DNA from: Liquidambar formosana
Taxonomy: Eukaryota; Streptophyta; Magnoliopsida; Saxifragales; Altingiaceae
Reading direction: 5' to 3'
NCBI GenBank assembly: GCA_039720395.1
Contig: JBBPBK010000063.1
Span: forward strand, 1 to 64,000
DNA: 64,000 bases
The position numbers and the translations under genes were made by a program. The notes below the pieces were generated by a model. It did not search any database. It was not told where the DNA came from and saw only the letters and a program-made list of their open reading frames with translations. Below, one piece after another: positions 23,945-35,910 of this stretch. The stretch's first letter is position 1, and each line of letters starts with the position of its first letter.

Positions 23945-25075
23945 ATTAATGGACACTGGGTGGTACTGTAAAGTTGTCATTAAGTAGTGTAATCCAACTC
24001 TAATTCTAACTTTAATATTTAATTTTATACAAGTGGAGGCAAACGCAACCCAAGTGTGTGTACAAAAAAACCTAGTTAATTATTACTTGAAAAGAGCCGA
24101 GAAATAGTGGATTAATCGAGTTGAATAAAAAAAAAAAAAAAAAAAAAAAAAAAACAGAGTTTGGATTGATAGTTTGAATTCAAATTAATTAATATGATAT
24201 TACTATTTCATTTTTATTTTTACTTTTTTGGGTTATTACCTATAAAAGGTTTTAGGATATGCTATATAGTCTAATTCATATACTCAAATTTATTTGCGAA
24301 ACTAACTTGATAGTTGAGTTATTCATCAAAATAATAATACAGAGTAATTGGGTAAGTAAATTTGAGGCATGCAAATACAAAAAATAAATGAGATTATTTA
24401 GCATTTTCAAAGTTTTTACCTAAAGATTAATAATATGAGTATCTTAAAATTTTCACGAAAATAGAAAATAGAGAATAGCTAGAGGGAGAGATAATAGCCT
24501 CCTAATGGCTTTTCCGAATAGTAAGTATGGATGGTGTGATTGATTCCTCCGCTTGAGCATATCTAGATCTAGAGGTCAACCCGTACCGGCAATCATGTAA
24601 CAAAAATAATAATAATAATAATAATAATGTAAAATGGACCGTCCTGATCACATTATGATATATGATTATATTCTGGTGAAAGTATATAAGCATTGGCATT
24701 GATTAGTGACCTTCACCAGGAGACCCCATGAATTGAGTGGCGATTTTCTCGATATATAGCATCAAATTTGTCTCACTGTTGCTATCTATACGCTAAATGG
24801 AATCATCATGCTTCCAATTTTGTCACCAAAACCTTGTTTTTCTTGGTTATAATCACCAAATAGGATAAGTATAGGAAGAAATTTTGATTTTTAAATAGTG
24901 CTTACTAGGCAGATTTTTGAAGTTTTGTGGCATGGGGGGATGCTGGGTGCTCCCGGCCAATTGTTGCAACTCCCAAGTTTTCACTTCTTGAAAGTTTAAT
25001 GGTAATCTTATACCCAATTTGCTAGTTTTGCTAGTATAAAAGTATCAATCCAAGCCTATTCAACATAGAGTTAGC
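23945..25075. other. Intergenic upstream of the RING gene
   Basis: No gene. Contains a 28-base A tract (24127-24154) and an ATA microsatellite (about 24606-24628). Confidence 0.5.
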
Positions 25076-25225
25076 AGATGGCACAATAGTGTAGTGGTAT
25101 TCTCTTCACTTGATGAGTGAGTGATTTCAGATTCAAAATTATATATAAGCATTGATCTTCATTTATTGATATTAGGGTGTGGCGGTATGGGTTAATTCTA
25201 TTGATTGTTAAAAAAAAGTAATAAT
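25076..25225 (+). mobile_element. Possible tRNA-derived SINE
   Basis: TAGTGTAGTGG at 25087-25097 fits the Pol III A-box consensus TRGYNNARNNG. GATTCAAAA about 33 bases later is a partial B box (GWTCRANNC). A run of A follows near 25210. The spacing fits a tRNA-related SINE head, but the target duplication and tail are unclear. Confidence 0.35.
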
Positions 25226-25245
25226 ATGTAAATAAAAAATAAGAG

Positions 25246-25650
25246 GGTGGCTATTGCAACCCTGCAACTTTATTTGTAAACCCCGCTTATTTTTTGTTTT
25301 TAAGGTTTTATGAAAAACATAAAATGTTTTTATGAAAACTAGATGCATCGTCCACTAGAAAACATTATTTTGAATAACTTTGTAGAAGAAATTTTTTTTC
25401 CAAAATATATTGTTAAAGAGGATTTTTTTTTTTGCTATTTACAATCTGTAATCATTTTTACAAAAACGAAAATTATAAATTGCCAAAAAATCTACTTAAA
25501 CAACAAATTTTAAAAAAACTCTCTAAAATTATCTAAAATGATGTTTTTTATTAGATAATACGATTAGTTTTCATAAAAACGTTTTATATTTTTCATAAAA
25601 CCTTATATAAGGAAAATAAGTGGGGTTTAGTTGAGAATTGCAATAGCCTT
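25246..25650. mobile_element. MITE copy 1 of a Mutator-like family
   Basis: Arms of about 150 bases are inverted repeats. The left begins near GGCTATTGCAACCC and continues through AAGGTTTTATGAAAAACATA; the right is its diverged reverse complement, ending GCAATAGCC. Same family as 26056-26456, from which it has drifted; no target duplication is recognisable. Confidence 0.75.
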
Positions 25651-26046
25651 ATTCAAAAAAATAAACATTGACCTAGGAAGGGCTTAGCCTGCCCAAAGTG
25701 CACCTAGGACTTTAATTCACTAATTCAGTATGGGCTAAATTGAGCCCAAGTTTTGAGATTCCAACCCAAGCTCAAGCTGAATTCTTTAGATTTTGCTCAG
25801 CCCATATGGTCTAGTGAGTAGAGGCTGCTGGCTTGAATGAACAGCCCATAATGCAAACCAGTCCATTAGCAGGATGATTTTTCTAAAATTAATGTCATAA
25901 TGTAATTTTAAAAAGTTCCAGTGAGTACATTATGTTTACCGTAAAATGCATGTTTGAACCTATAATATTGGGGAAAGCAACTATATACAAACACGATTAA
26001 ACAAGTAAGAATTTGGGATGAGCCAGTGGAGCCTTATCTCAACTTT
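25651..26046. other. Intergenic between the two MITE copies
   Basis: No gene; a repeat-like stretch rich in GGGCT/AGCCC words, not identified. Confidence 0.4.
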
Positions 26047-26055
26047 GTGGCTGAA

Positions 26056-26456
26056 GGGAACAGCTATTGCAACCCCACATTCTTATCACCTCACCCCCCA
26101 TCTTTTAGGTTTTTAAGGTTTTATGCAAAATATAAAAGGTTTTTATAAAAACCAGCCGTGATGTCCATTAGAAAACATTATTTTAAACAACTTTGTAGAA
26201 GAAAGTTTTTCCTAAATCTATCATTTAAATATACTTTTTAGCCATTTATAACTTTTATTTCATTTTTTGCCAAAAAGTCTACCTAAACGATAGATTTTGG
26301 AAAAAAATTTTTCTACAAAGTTGTTCAAAATGATGTTTTCTAGTGGACCAAGTGATCGGTTTTTACAAAAACCTTTCATATTTTTCATGAAATCTTAAAA
26401 AAAAAAAAAAAAAAAAGGTGGGCTTATAAGAATGGGGGGTTGCAATAGCTGTTCCC
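26056..26456. mobile_element. MITE copy 2, Mutator-like, perfect 9-bp target duplication
   Basis: Terminal inverted repeats begin GGGAACAGCTATTGCAACCC and match exactly over that length at the right end. The element is flanked by GTGGCTGAA at 26047-26055 and 26457-26465, a perfect 9-bp duplication as expected for Mutator-type transposition. It contains a poly-A stretch near its right arm (26398-26416). There is no coding capacity. Confidence 0.88.
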
Positions 26457-26465
26457 GTGGCTGAA

Positions 26466-27691
26466 TCAGATCCCTTGGGCTAGCCCAAATTATACATGGC
26501 TCAGCCAACCCAAAAGTGAGGCTGTATCGCTGTACTGTTAAGTTTAAGGCCAATCTAGACCAACACTGGCTACATTCGGTCAAGGTTGTCCAGAATCAGG
26601 CTTATAAATGAAGTTTGGCAATCAAAATGTGATTTGTCGAATAAAGTGAATGATCTTGAATTTGAATTTATAAAAAAACATTGGTACCCACCTATTGATA
26701 TTTGGGATAATTAAGAGTAGTGGTACGTTCTATCCAATACCCACTGTAAAAAATAAATAAATAAATAATTTGGTTATTTCTTAATTAATTGAATTAATGC
26801 GGATGCGGAACAACTGAGCCTTAAAAGTGCCCCCAATTAATTACTCATCAACTCTTGCTCAATCAGTGGGGGCAGTCCAACCATACTCTCGCGATTGGAT
26901 TATGTTAAGATAAAAAGTCACTCGAGTGGCTTTAAGGCTCCTGCTACCAAACTGGGTAAAAATCAATGCTTGCTTTAGCCACTTTACCTAGTTAGGTTGA
27001 CCCAATTCTTTTCTGTTTTCTTTCAATCTTTTATTTTAATAATCTGAAAGTAAAAAAAATATGAGTGGGATTGTGTGTTGATTATATCTTTCTCCGACAT
27101 ATACCGATCATCATTGTGGCTAAAAAAGAGGCTTTGAATTGAAGCTTCCATAAGATTCCAATTACTTTAAAAATTTTCATGACAAGAGAAGAGAAGAAAC
27201 GATGGGACTCCAATTCAACACCTGAGGTTAGCTTTTGATGTGCCTAAGAAGAGGCTGTCGGCCTACGGTGTAGGGGTGAGAGAACCGACAGGGATAGAGA
27301 ACCCATAACAACTCGTACCATCTGTATAATCATTGGACCACAAGGCCCAATCATGCCAAATTGTTTCTATTACTGTTCCATTTTTCCATGGTCACTATTG
27401 TGGGGGGGGGGGGGGTGGGGTGTAAATGAATAGAACCTACGTGGTCCAATCCAAACAAATCATTACTCCACCTTTGGGGTGAGCTAGCCCCATGAAATTA
27501 ATTTTAAGTCATCTGTTGCCATTTCGTTTCTTCAAACCACAGCCCACGTTTTGTTTAAGAGTCAATTTCACCACAAGCTGGTGTTTGAGTGAAAAATCCA
27601 ACTAGTCTATGGTCTCAAACGAGTACTTGATCAGAATAAATAAATGCTTTAATTTACACTTGATGGAAAAGGACTGATGGTTAACCTCTTA
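26466..27691. other. Intergenic, nothing recognised
   Basis: AT-rich with a G tract near 27402-27419. No credible open frame. Confidence 0.5.
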
Positions 27692-28012
27692 GGTTATGTT
27701 TGTTATGAAGGAATGAAAGAGAAAATGAAATGATGATTTCATTCTAAACAAAAAAAAAAAGTGTTTGATTGTACAAGGGAATAGAATGGCTATTCCCTTA
27801 TGAGAGTCTATTCCCTCTAATAAGAGAATAGCCATTCTTTCCCAAACTAAGAGGAATGGCTATTCCCTCTTTTTACGAAATAAAAATTATTAAAAATGAG
27901 TCTCACTTTTACTTTTTCATTTCATTCTTATCTCTTACTAAACATTAGGATGGAATGTTTATTCTCATTCTCATTCTATTCCCACTCTCATTCCCTCAAA
28001 CCAAATACAGCC
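27692..28012. mobile_element. PIF/Tourist-like MITE
   Basis: The left terminus GGTTATGTTTGTTATGAAGG pairs with the right terminus reverse complement GGCTGTATTTGGTTTGAGGG. Internal copies of GGAATGGCTATTCCCT are themselves palindromic. TTA lies on the left and TAA on the right, so the expected duplication is not exact. Confidence 0.6.
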
Positions 28013-28061
28013 TAAAAGTTAGAAGAGTTGAATCCATGATTTTTGGTTAGGAAGTCCTTTT

Positions 28062-29138
28062 GGATTTGAATTTGGTGCAGTTGGCCACTTTAACTGCACC
28101 ATGCAGTAGCCGTTCAGATTGCGACATGTGGCAGGGGGAAAAGAAGAACAGTTGAGCTTCAACACGCATGAAACAGGCGTCGTTTCATTCAGCACAAAAC
28201 AAACGTTAACGCCGTCTGCCGTTAGCTCACAACTTGCTGCTAAAACGCTGCGTTTTGGCTAGAGAGGCAACCCAAAGCAAATAGTTTTTAGTCCCTTTCC
28301 TTTCCCATTCTCTCTCTCTCTCTCTCTCTCTCTCCTCTCCAATCAAATCCACTCACCGTTGGCGCTAACACCTCTCCCCCATCGGCGGGACGATGGCACC
28401 GCTCATCGTCGGGTTGGTTAGGGTTCCGAGATCTCATCATCGTAAGCACAGATCTGAAACCCAAAAAATTCGATAACGATTGGGGCGCACTCTGTCGACG
28501 GCTGTCCTTCAACCTCCTGCCTAACCCTAAAAATCTTATATTCTTCTTTGATTTCTTTGTGGTTTGGGGAGTGCACACGACAACGGGCAACGGCGGAAGG
28601 TGCCGACGGCTTGTGACCAGCAGGAGCGGGCGGCGAGAGGTGCCGACGACGAGGGGGGGTGCCGTTGCCACCGGTGAGTGGATGAGATAGATCGGGGCCA
28701 GACATAGAGAGAGATCGAGGAAAATCGCTGTGACGCCGAGGATGCAGGTGAGTGGATCTGATGTGAAACCCAACGGGGGACGGCGACGACAAGCGAGAGA
28801 GGAAAATCGCAGGAGAAACCTTCGTACTGTACCGACTGCCCTCGCCGGAGGCCGAGAGGAGCGAGAGAAAGAGTGGTCGCGGAGGCCAAGATGAGAGACA
28901 CCGTGCCGACTGCCCTCGCCAGAGGCAAAGAGGAGCGAGAGAGAGGAGAGAGAGTGGTCGAGAGCAAACGCAGCGTTTTGCCCTTTTCAAGCCATATGCA
29001 GCAAACGGCGTTAACTGCCTAACGCCAAACCCTTTGCAGTCATCTCAGCCGTTGAACCCAAGCCACCGCCACATGTCAACCATCGAGCGGTAACTGCATG
29101 GTGCAGTTAAAGTCACAAACTGCACCAAATCCAAATCC
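28062..29138. mobile_element. Mutator-like element with GC-rich interior (Pack-MULE candidate)
   Basis: The 1077-bp element is flanked by a perfect AAGTCCTTTT duplication (28052-28061 and 29139-29148). The termini GGATTTGRATTTGGTGCAGT are inverted repeats, and similarity extends over about 75 bases and then patchily to about 200. The interior (28330-28980) is far more GC-rich than its surroundings and carries overlapping minus-strand frames (28288-28773, 28418-28990, 28536-28967). It also has an internal direct repeat of GTGCCGACTGCCCTCGCC and a TC microsatellite. No transposase is present. A captured host-gene fragment is the likeliest explanation; the donor is unknown. Confidence 0.8.
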
Positions 29139-29148
29139 AAGTCCTTTT

Positions 29149-30071
29149 ACTCGTATTACGTTTGAAAACAAAACTGGTTTTGACTTCTTTTTTTAATAGG
29201 TAATCTGCCTTAAAACTCTAACTGTACCTTAACTCCTCCTGTGTGTAGTGCGTAGCTTTAACCACAGGTGTAATGCCCTTGTGGGTCCCTCAATGCTCAT
29301 ACAATGTACATGTTTGATGCTTTGCCAATTTTTAATGTTGGAAACCAAACAGTGTAAGTCTCTACACTTCCTGCGGACCACTCAAGAACCCACAATATCC
29401 AAACAATCCCAACCATCCACTGCATGAATTTTGGTTACGGCCATTCCCAAACATAGTTATTTTTTTTTTTATTATTCCATAATTTAGTTTGCCAAACCAT
29501 ATCTTCTGAAGATATGTCTTCATGGCAATACCATTAAAAAAAAATTAAAAAAAAAAAGAAAAAAAAAAAAGATATGTCTTCAATTCATGGGTTCATGATT
29601 CTTTTTAGATCTTTTTAAATATATTTTTAATGACCAAAAGAAAAAGCATTAGCCCCTCCCATGACCAATGACATCATGGTACGGAGATGTATTTGGGTTG
29701 CAATACAAATCCGTAAGGTGCTAACAGGATGGGAAATGCACCCTATTAATTAGACTGAAGTGCCAGATTGGCCATGGCTTACCCCGGCCCCTAACAACTA
29801 GTCTAAAAGACGTGGCCCTACAGCTTCATGACAAGCACGTTCAGGAATAGCCCCACAAGGGAAAATAAAAGAAACAAGGAACTAAAATGATTGAATGGCA
29901 AAAGAAGAAAAAAGAGAAAGCAAAGCAGAAATAACCATGGCCCAGACCAACCTGTAGAAATTGCCTAAGCAATTAGCAAGGCCTAATTGTTGCCTTCATT
30001 TCTTCTTCTTCTTCTTCTTCTTCTAGCTCCTTCATCAAGCTGGTTCCTCACTGAGGACCCCATCTCAAGAG
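29149..30071. other. Promoter and leader region of the USP gene
   Basis: Intergenic, with A/T homopolymers near 29535-29570 and a (TTC)n run at about 30000-30024, 48 bases before the start codon, likely in the leader. No further sites recognised. Confidence 0.5.
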
Positions 30072-31294
30072 ATGGGCCGAACCGGTGCAAGGTTGCCAAG
30101 TTTTTGCCTGAACAGGATTAGGCCTCACGTTCGTGTCCGTTCCCCGCCGATTCAATCTAAACCCGACGTGAATACTTTTAGAAATGAAGAAAAAACAGAT
30201 AAATCTGGCAGTGTTGGAGAAGAGAAATCCAGTGACGGAGCAAAACCCGGGTTGGTAAATGGCAGGAAACTCATGATTGTGGTGGATTCGAGTCTTGAAG
30301 CTAAGGGAGCTTTACAATGGGCACTCTCTCACACTGTTCAGAGCCAAGACATAGTAATTCTCCTTTATGTAACCAAGACTTCAAAGCAAGGTTTTTTCCT
30401 TATCTTTCTTTTCTCCTATAATTGAATTGATATATATACACATATTGAAAAGAGAATTAATTCAATTCTAAATTTTATTGCAGGGGAAGACTCCAACAAG
30501 GATGTAGCTCCAAGGATTTATGAACTTCTTTACTCTATGAAGAGTATGTGTCAATTGAAGAGACCTGAGGTGGGTAGAAGTCAAATTAATGAGCTATGCA
30601 TTCGATCTTCTTAGTATAACTTCAAAAAAATAAAAGAAAAAGAAAGACTGATCGAATTTCCCTGGCTAGTGCTTTTTTATTTTATTTTTTAAATTTTAGC
30701 TAAAGAAGCCACTAAGCAAGGTTTGTGCACGAATTAATGATGATTTCCGGGTATAGACTCATGTAATAGCTTCCCAAAAATTAGAAGAGAAACATAATAA
30801 GCTTGAAAGAAAATGTCAAGCTTAATGCAATTGAGTTTAATCCTTTGAACATTTCAAGGGCTTTTTCCAGAATGATCATCGGAGTATTAGTAATTAATCA
30901 CGTGAAGTGTAAATTCGATGCAGCATAGCACGAAGTTTAAGTTGCAAAAATAGTCTTGATTAATCAGTATATTATTAAAAAATGTTTGTGATCATGGGCC
31001 TGATTGCAGGTCCAAATAGAGGTTGCAGTGGCGGAAGGCAAGGAGAAAGGTCCAACCATAGTGGAAGAGGCAAAAAAACAAGGGGTGGCATTATTGGTTC
31101 TAGGGCAGAAGAAGAGGTCCATGACATGGCGCCTCATGATGATGTGGGCGGGGCATCGTGTTGGTGGCGGTGTCGTGGAATACTGCATCCAGAATGCCGA
31201 TTGCATGGCCATTGCAGTAAGGAGGAAAAGCAGGAAGCTAGGAGGGTATTTGATCACCACCAAGCGTCATAAAGATTTCTGGCTCTTGGCTTAA
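30072..31294 (+). CDS. Universal stress protein (USP) domain protein, plant N-extended type
   Basis: Predicted 229-residue soluble protein with a USP/adenine nucleotide alpha-hydrolase-like fold. Exons 30072-30390, 30484-30569 and 31010-31294 have GT-AG borders and a continuous frame. The N terminus (1-65) is Arg- then Glu/Lys-rich and is not part of the fold. The first strand is MIVVDSS at 68-74, with the usual Asp at 72. The last exon carries LLVLGQKKRS (163-172), GGGVVEYCIQNADCMAIAV and the ending KLGGYLITTKRHKDFWLLA. The canonical G-2x-G-9x-G(S/T) nucleotide loop is degenerate, so ATP binding is doubtful. The organisation recalls Arabidopsis MRH6-type USPs, a root-hair morphogenesis gene; that link is from memory. 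Confidence 0.88.
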
Positions 31295-33015
31295 TTAATT
31301 GACCAGCATTGCAATGGTTTTTAATTCTACTGCATGGAATATTTGACTGTTGCTATATTGTTTGTAAATAATAAAGCATATTAAGAAATGAGAAAAGAGG
31401 GTTTGGGAGTGAATGAAAAAAACTAAAAAAGTGTGGAGTGTCATTATTTAGGCCACTGGCTATTATGGTTGAGGGTGAGACATTGGGGTCCCTGTACCCC
31501 TTTAAGGGTATTTTCTAAATGGACAGAGGCTAAATGAGGGCACATGGCCTCTGAGCTTTTGGGTGACAGACCTTAGTGCAGGACATGGAGGGGGGGACAC
31601 TTCAAACCCACCTTGTACACAATCCTCGTTGTGGGAGTGCACATGATGGTGAGCTTGGCCGCTTGGGCTCAAGCTCAGGTCAAAGAAAAAAAAAAAAAAA
31701 GGGAAAAGAACAAACTTGGCTCATTCTATATCACATCATCATACATTGATGTATGGCCTTTTATGTGGTCGTGCTGTGCTTCAAATGGCCTTAACCCCTT
31801 GCAATAAAGATTTTACTTTCAAAAGCATGTAACTACTTGAAAATTGCAAATCAAACATCTTAGCCCCCCCCCCTCTTTTTTTTTTTTTTTTTCCACTGAC
31901 TTTTCTCAATGAATTAGGACATAGTATCGAAGGGCTGGGTCGAGCCTTTCTAATTAATGCAATTAACGGCTGGTGGTGTTTGTTAAAAATGCAAGGCCCT
32001 CTTGCCCAATTTTGGGTACATCAAATTCACCCAGCCTGTCCTTAAGAATAAATCCATGATCCTACAAGTGGAACAAAATATCAGTATGTTCTTTTGACAT
32101 AATGGGACTAACTTGGATAAGATCTACATAAGAGGCTGAACTTGAAATACAATGACTTATTTAGTGGTTTAATTTAGAGCAGTGCTATTTATTTTTAATT
32201 TTTTTCCCCTTAATGATATGGTAGTAATTACATCAACATATGATGATATTTGTATATTTTAAATGCATGTTGCTGTGTAAGTAGAGATATCATTAAGAAA
32301 AAAATTAGATCCGACCAAAAAAAGATAAAAAAAAAACCAAATTAGAACAAATATTAGGGATGAATAATATTTTCCTAATTTTCAATCTATTTATATTTAT
32401 ATTTATATTACACTACCTATAAAAGGCTGAATCTTATAAAAACTTTTGAATGACCAATATACCTTTTTTATTTTAAAAAAAATACATATCTACTATTCCT
32501 TTAATTGAAATACATAGTAAACATTCCTATTAGTTGGTAACAAATTAAAATTAGATTCTTACTCAAATTCTTTTTCTCAGAGTAACTATCAAGTTACATG
32601 ATAATATATATGAATATAAACTCTTTAAATATTCTGTTTTATGAAGAAATTTTTTTTTTTTAAAATGTCTATCTAAAGAGTTTTTAATCTTTTGTTGACA
32701 ATTTGATTATAAGAAAAAATATACTTTTGAATTTTAAATTTTATTTTTTATGAAAAATATAAAATATTTATATATTTATTATTTTATTTAATTAATATTA
32801 TTTAAAAACATTCACATGCCACGCATGTATGCTGTATCTAATTTATTGAAGTGTATAAAAATTTAGTCAAATAGGTAATACGGAGTACATGCAATGCGCA
32901 GCAAACTCGTTAAAAGGGTTGCAGGCTCGGGTTGCAACCCGACCCACGCACCCTTAGAGTATTATGCGGTTTTCATCACTTTCCAACAAAACAAACAAAC
33001 AAAAGATCTCCGCAT
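31295..33015. other. Intergenic between USP and NOP14 genes
   Basis: No gene recognised. Holds the USP 3' end and C/T-rich tracts near 31864-31894; 32160-32900 is strongly AT-rich. The frame at 31613-31807 crosses a poly-A run and is not credible. Confidence 0.5.
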
Positions 33016-33076
33016 AAACCCTAATCTGAGAGTGAGTCTTCCATGTAACTGAATTTGACCGTATTTCAAAACCCTA
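33016..33076 (+). promoter_or_regulatory. Two telo-box motifs upstream of NOP14
   Basis: AAACCCTA occurs at 33016-33023 and again at 33069-33076, within 101 bp of the start codon. Telo-boxes in this position are a known hallmark of plant ribosomal-protein and ribosome-biogenesis promoters, which fits the NOP14 identity. I saw no TGGGCY site II element nearby. Confidence 0.6.
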
Positions 33077-33116
33077 GCAACTTCACGCTCTCTGTTCTCT
33101 TCCTCTACAAAATCCA

Positions 33117-35859
33117 ATGGCGAAGACACCAAACAATACAAGCAATGACACCAAGACGAAGAAGAAGAAGAAGAACAGTAAGTCCGGTCCAAACGCCATA
33201 GCCATGAAACAGAAAGCTCCGAAGCCGAACCCTTTCGAAACAATTTGGTCTCGGAGGAAGTTCGACATTCTCGGCAAGAAGCGCAAAGGCGAAGAACGCC
33301 GCATTGGCTTGGCTCGCTCCATCGCCATCGACAAGGCAAAAAGCTCTTCCCTTTCTTCTTTTTCTCGTTTGTGGTTTTACTCTTTTTACGTTTCTGATGT
33401 GAGTTTGTGTGATTACAGAGGAAGAAGACTTTACTGAAGGAGTATGAGCAAAGTGGGAAGTCTTCGGTGTTCGTGGATAAGCGAATTGGGGAGCAAAATG
33501 ATGCGCTCGGGGAGTTCGATAAGGCCATATTGCGGTCACAGCGAGAACGTCAGGTAATTGTATTAGGTTGCTTGATTGATTAAATTCTCTGTTCGGTTGC
33601 TGAGAAACTGATAAAAATGGACGGAGAGTGAAATAATTTGATTTCTTATTTTTTATGTTGTTCTGGGTTTGTTGAAAAATGAATTACCAAGCTTTGGGAA
33701 GCCAAATAGCTGCATTTGGCTTTGTTGAGTGGAACTTTGCTTGTTTTTTTTTTTTTTTTTTTTGGTGTTCAACAGGTTCCTCATTGACGAGAGTCCTAAC
33801 GGGGCAGAACCTTTTTAGGATAATTTTATTGCATACAATGTTCAATATTAAAGGAATTCGTTGTTCTATTGGGTTTTGCATTAGCTGTATGGTTGTTTGG
33901 TTTCTGGAACATGGATTTGGTTCTTCAAAATTTGACGAGATTAGCTTAATTAAATTTTGTACAAACTTTGGCTGGGTTAAGTTGAATTCTTCATTTTAAT
34001 AGAAACTGAACACAAAATAAAATAAAATAAAATCGAAAAACCTCAGGTCTCAGGTTTGTTTTGCATTTTGCCTGACAACCAAACAGTGTGGAGCCTCATA
34101 ACTTAATCTGTTGGTTGTCAAGAAAACTTGAGGAAAAGAAAAAGGAAATAAAAAATTGAAATTCTGTTGTTTTGGTTTCGCAAGGAAAAAAAAAAAAAAA
34201 AAACCTCATTTCAGCTTATCCAAAAATGTTGCAGTGGGCTTAGTTGGACGCTTTTGTTTTTTTTAGTCTGAGATTATGAAAAATCTGAGATTAAGGATTG
34301 TAATTTCTTCTCCTTCACTATGAATTTCTCAGCATTTTTTTTTTTTTTTTTTGATAAGGAAAACTTTCTCAGCAATTGAATGGAGCATAATTCAAAATCT
34401 TATTTTAGTCGAGTTACTTTTTTATGAGCTCTCATTATCTGTTGTACTTACCTTTTTTTTTTTTTTTTTTTTCCGTAGTTGAAATTGGGCAAGAAAAGCA
34501 AGTATAATCTATCGGATGGGGAAGAAGATGATCTTGATATTCAAGGTGTTGGCTCCTTTTCAGAAAAGGATGATTTTGAGGATGAAATACTGCCTGAAGA
34601 TGATGATGATGCAGAAGCAACTGAAAGTGAGAGTATGTATGGGCTTTTGAATGCTGTGTATGATATTTGGAATTTGTTAAGTAGATAATGATGGCAACGG
34701 TTTGATTCAGTCATAGTCTTCTTATATACCGTTACAGAACTTTAAGAGTGACATCACATACTATAACTTGGTTCATATGTTGTATATGGCATTTACAGAG
34801 TTTTCCTTTCCTGTGCAGAGAAGTTGTCAATCTTAAAACAAGTTAGTGCTCATAATATGCAGAATCCATTGGAAAGGGGCTTGATGGAAGGAGAGGAAAA
34901 TGTGAGACCCATTCTGCTATCTCACATTTGGTGCATTATATCTACATGTTTTCTTTCATTTTATGTGACTCCTATATCAATAAATGGCATAACCAGGAGG
35001 TACAGGATACCAAATAACAATGTGTTAGCTTGCCAGCACTAAGCACCCTTTTTTTATTTTTATTTTTATTTTTATTTTTGTATTTGACATCATTTAACTG
35101 TTCTAGTTAGTGTATGTTTGGAATTCTGCTCTATTTTACTTCTTTCCCTAATTCAGTAATGATCTCTAGTCTCTAAATTGGCTTTATACAGCTAACCATT
35201 TTTCTTACTTTTAGACCCTTTTTGACGTTAGTTTTGGCATTTGACCCAATATCTGAAACATATATTCATATCTATGAGTTTCCTAAAGCAAGAGAACAAG
35301 GACTGTTTTGCAACCTGCAAGAGCCCTCTGGTTGGCTGGTTATTATTTTCTAGAATCCAAATGTTTTCCCCTCTGTTTTTTGCTGATGACTTATAATCTC
35401 TTTCGATTGTTCTAATCCATTATGATACTCCTTTTAGAAGAATGATTGGATTAGGAAAATCTTTTGTTCATTCACATTTATCTACATTTCCAGAATCTCA
35501 ACGTTAGTGTTTTGTTTCTGGAATCTACTTCCAGAGGGGTCTTCCGGTGAATTTTACTTTTACAGTTGTGAGGAAAGTGTCTCAAATCATGCTGGAAGTT
35601 GCTACACATATTCTCATTTGCCTTGCACCTGATTTAAATTGATGACTTTCCATGATGGGATATTGATATCATGTTCATTCATGTTTATCACCTTTCCAGA
35701 TTTGAAGCATTAGTGTTTTGCGAGTTTTAAATCATAATTTTGGAATCTACTCTATGAACGTGTCATCTACTGAATTGTATTTCTTTCTATTGTGAGGAAA
35801 GTGATTGAATTTGTGTTGGAAGAGACTTGGTAAATTTTCAGTTCAAAACCACCAAAGAG

Positions 35860-35910
<51 letters not shown>

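Noticed and set aside
28288..28990. Three overlapping minus-strand frames of 143-190 codons
   Set aside because: They lie wholly inside a Mutator-like element, have biased composition and no recognisable domain. Kept as captured-sequence evidence, not as genes.
33679..33999. 106-codon frame in NOP14 intron 2
   Set aside because: Crosses a T tract, lies inside a well-supported intron and shows no domain.
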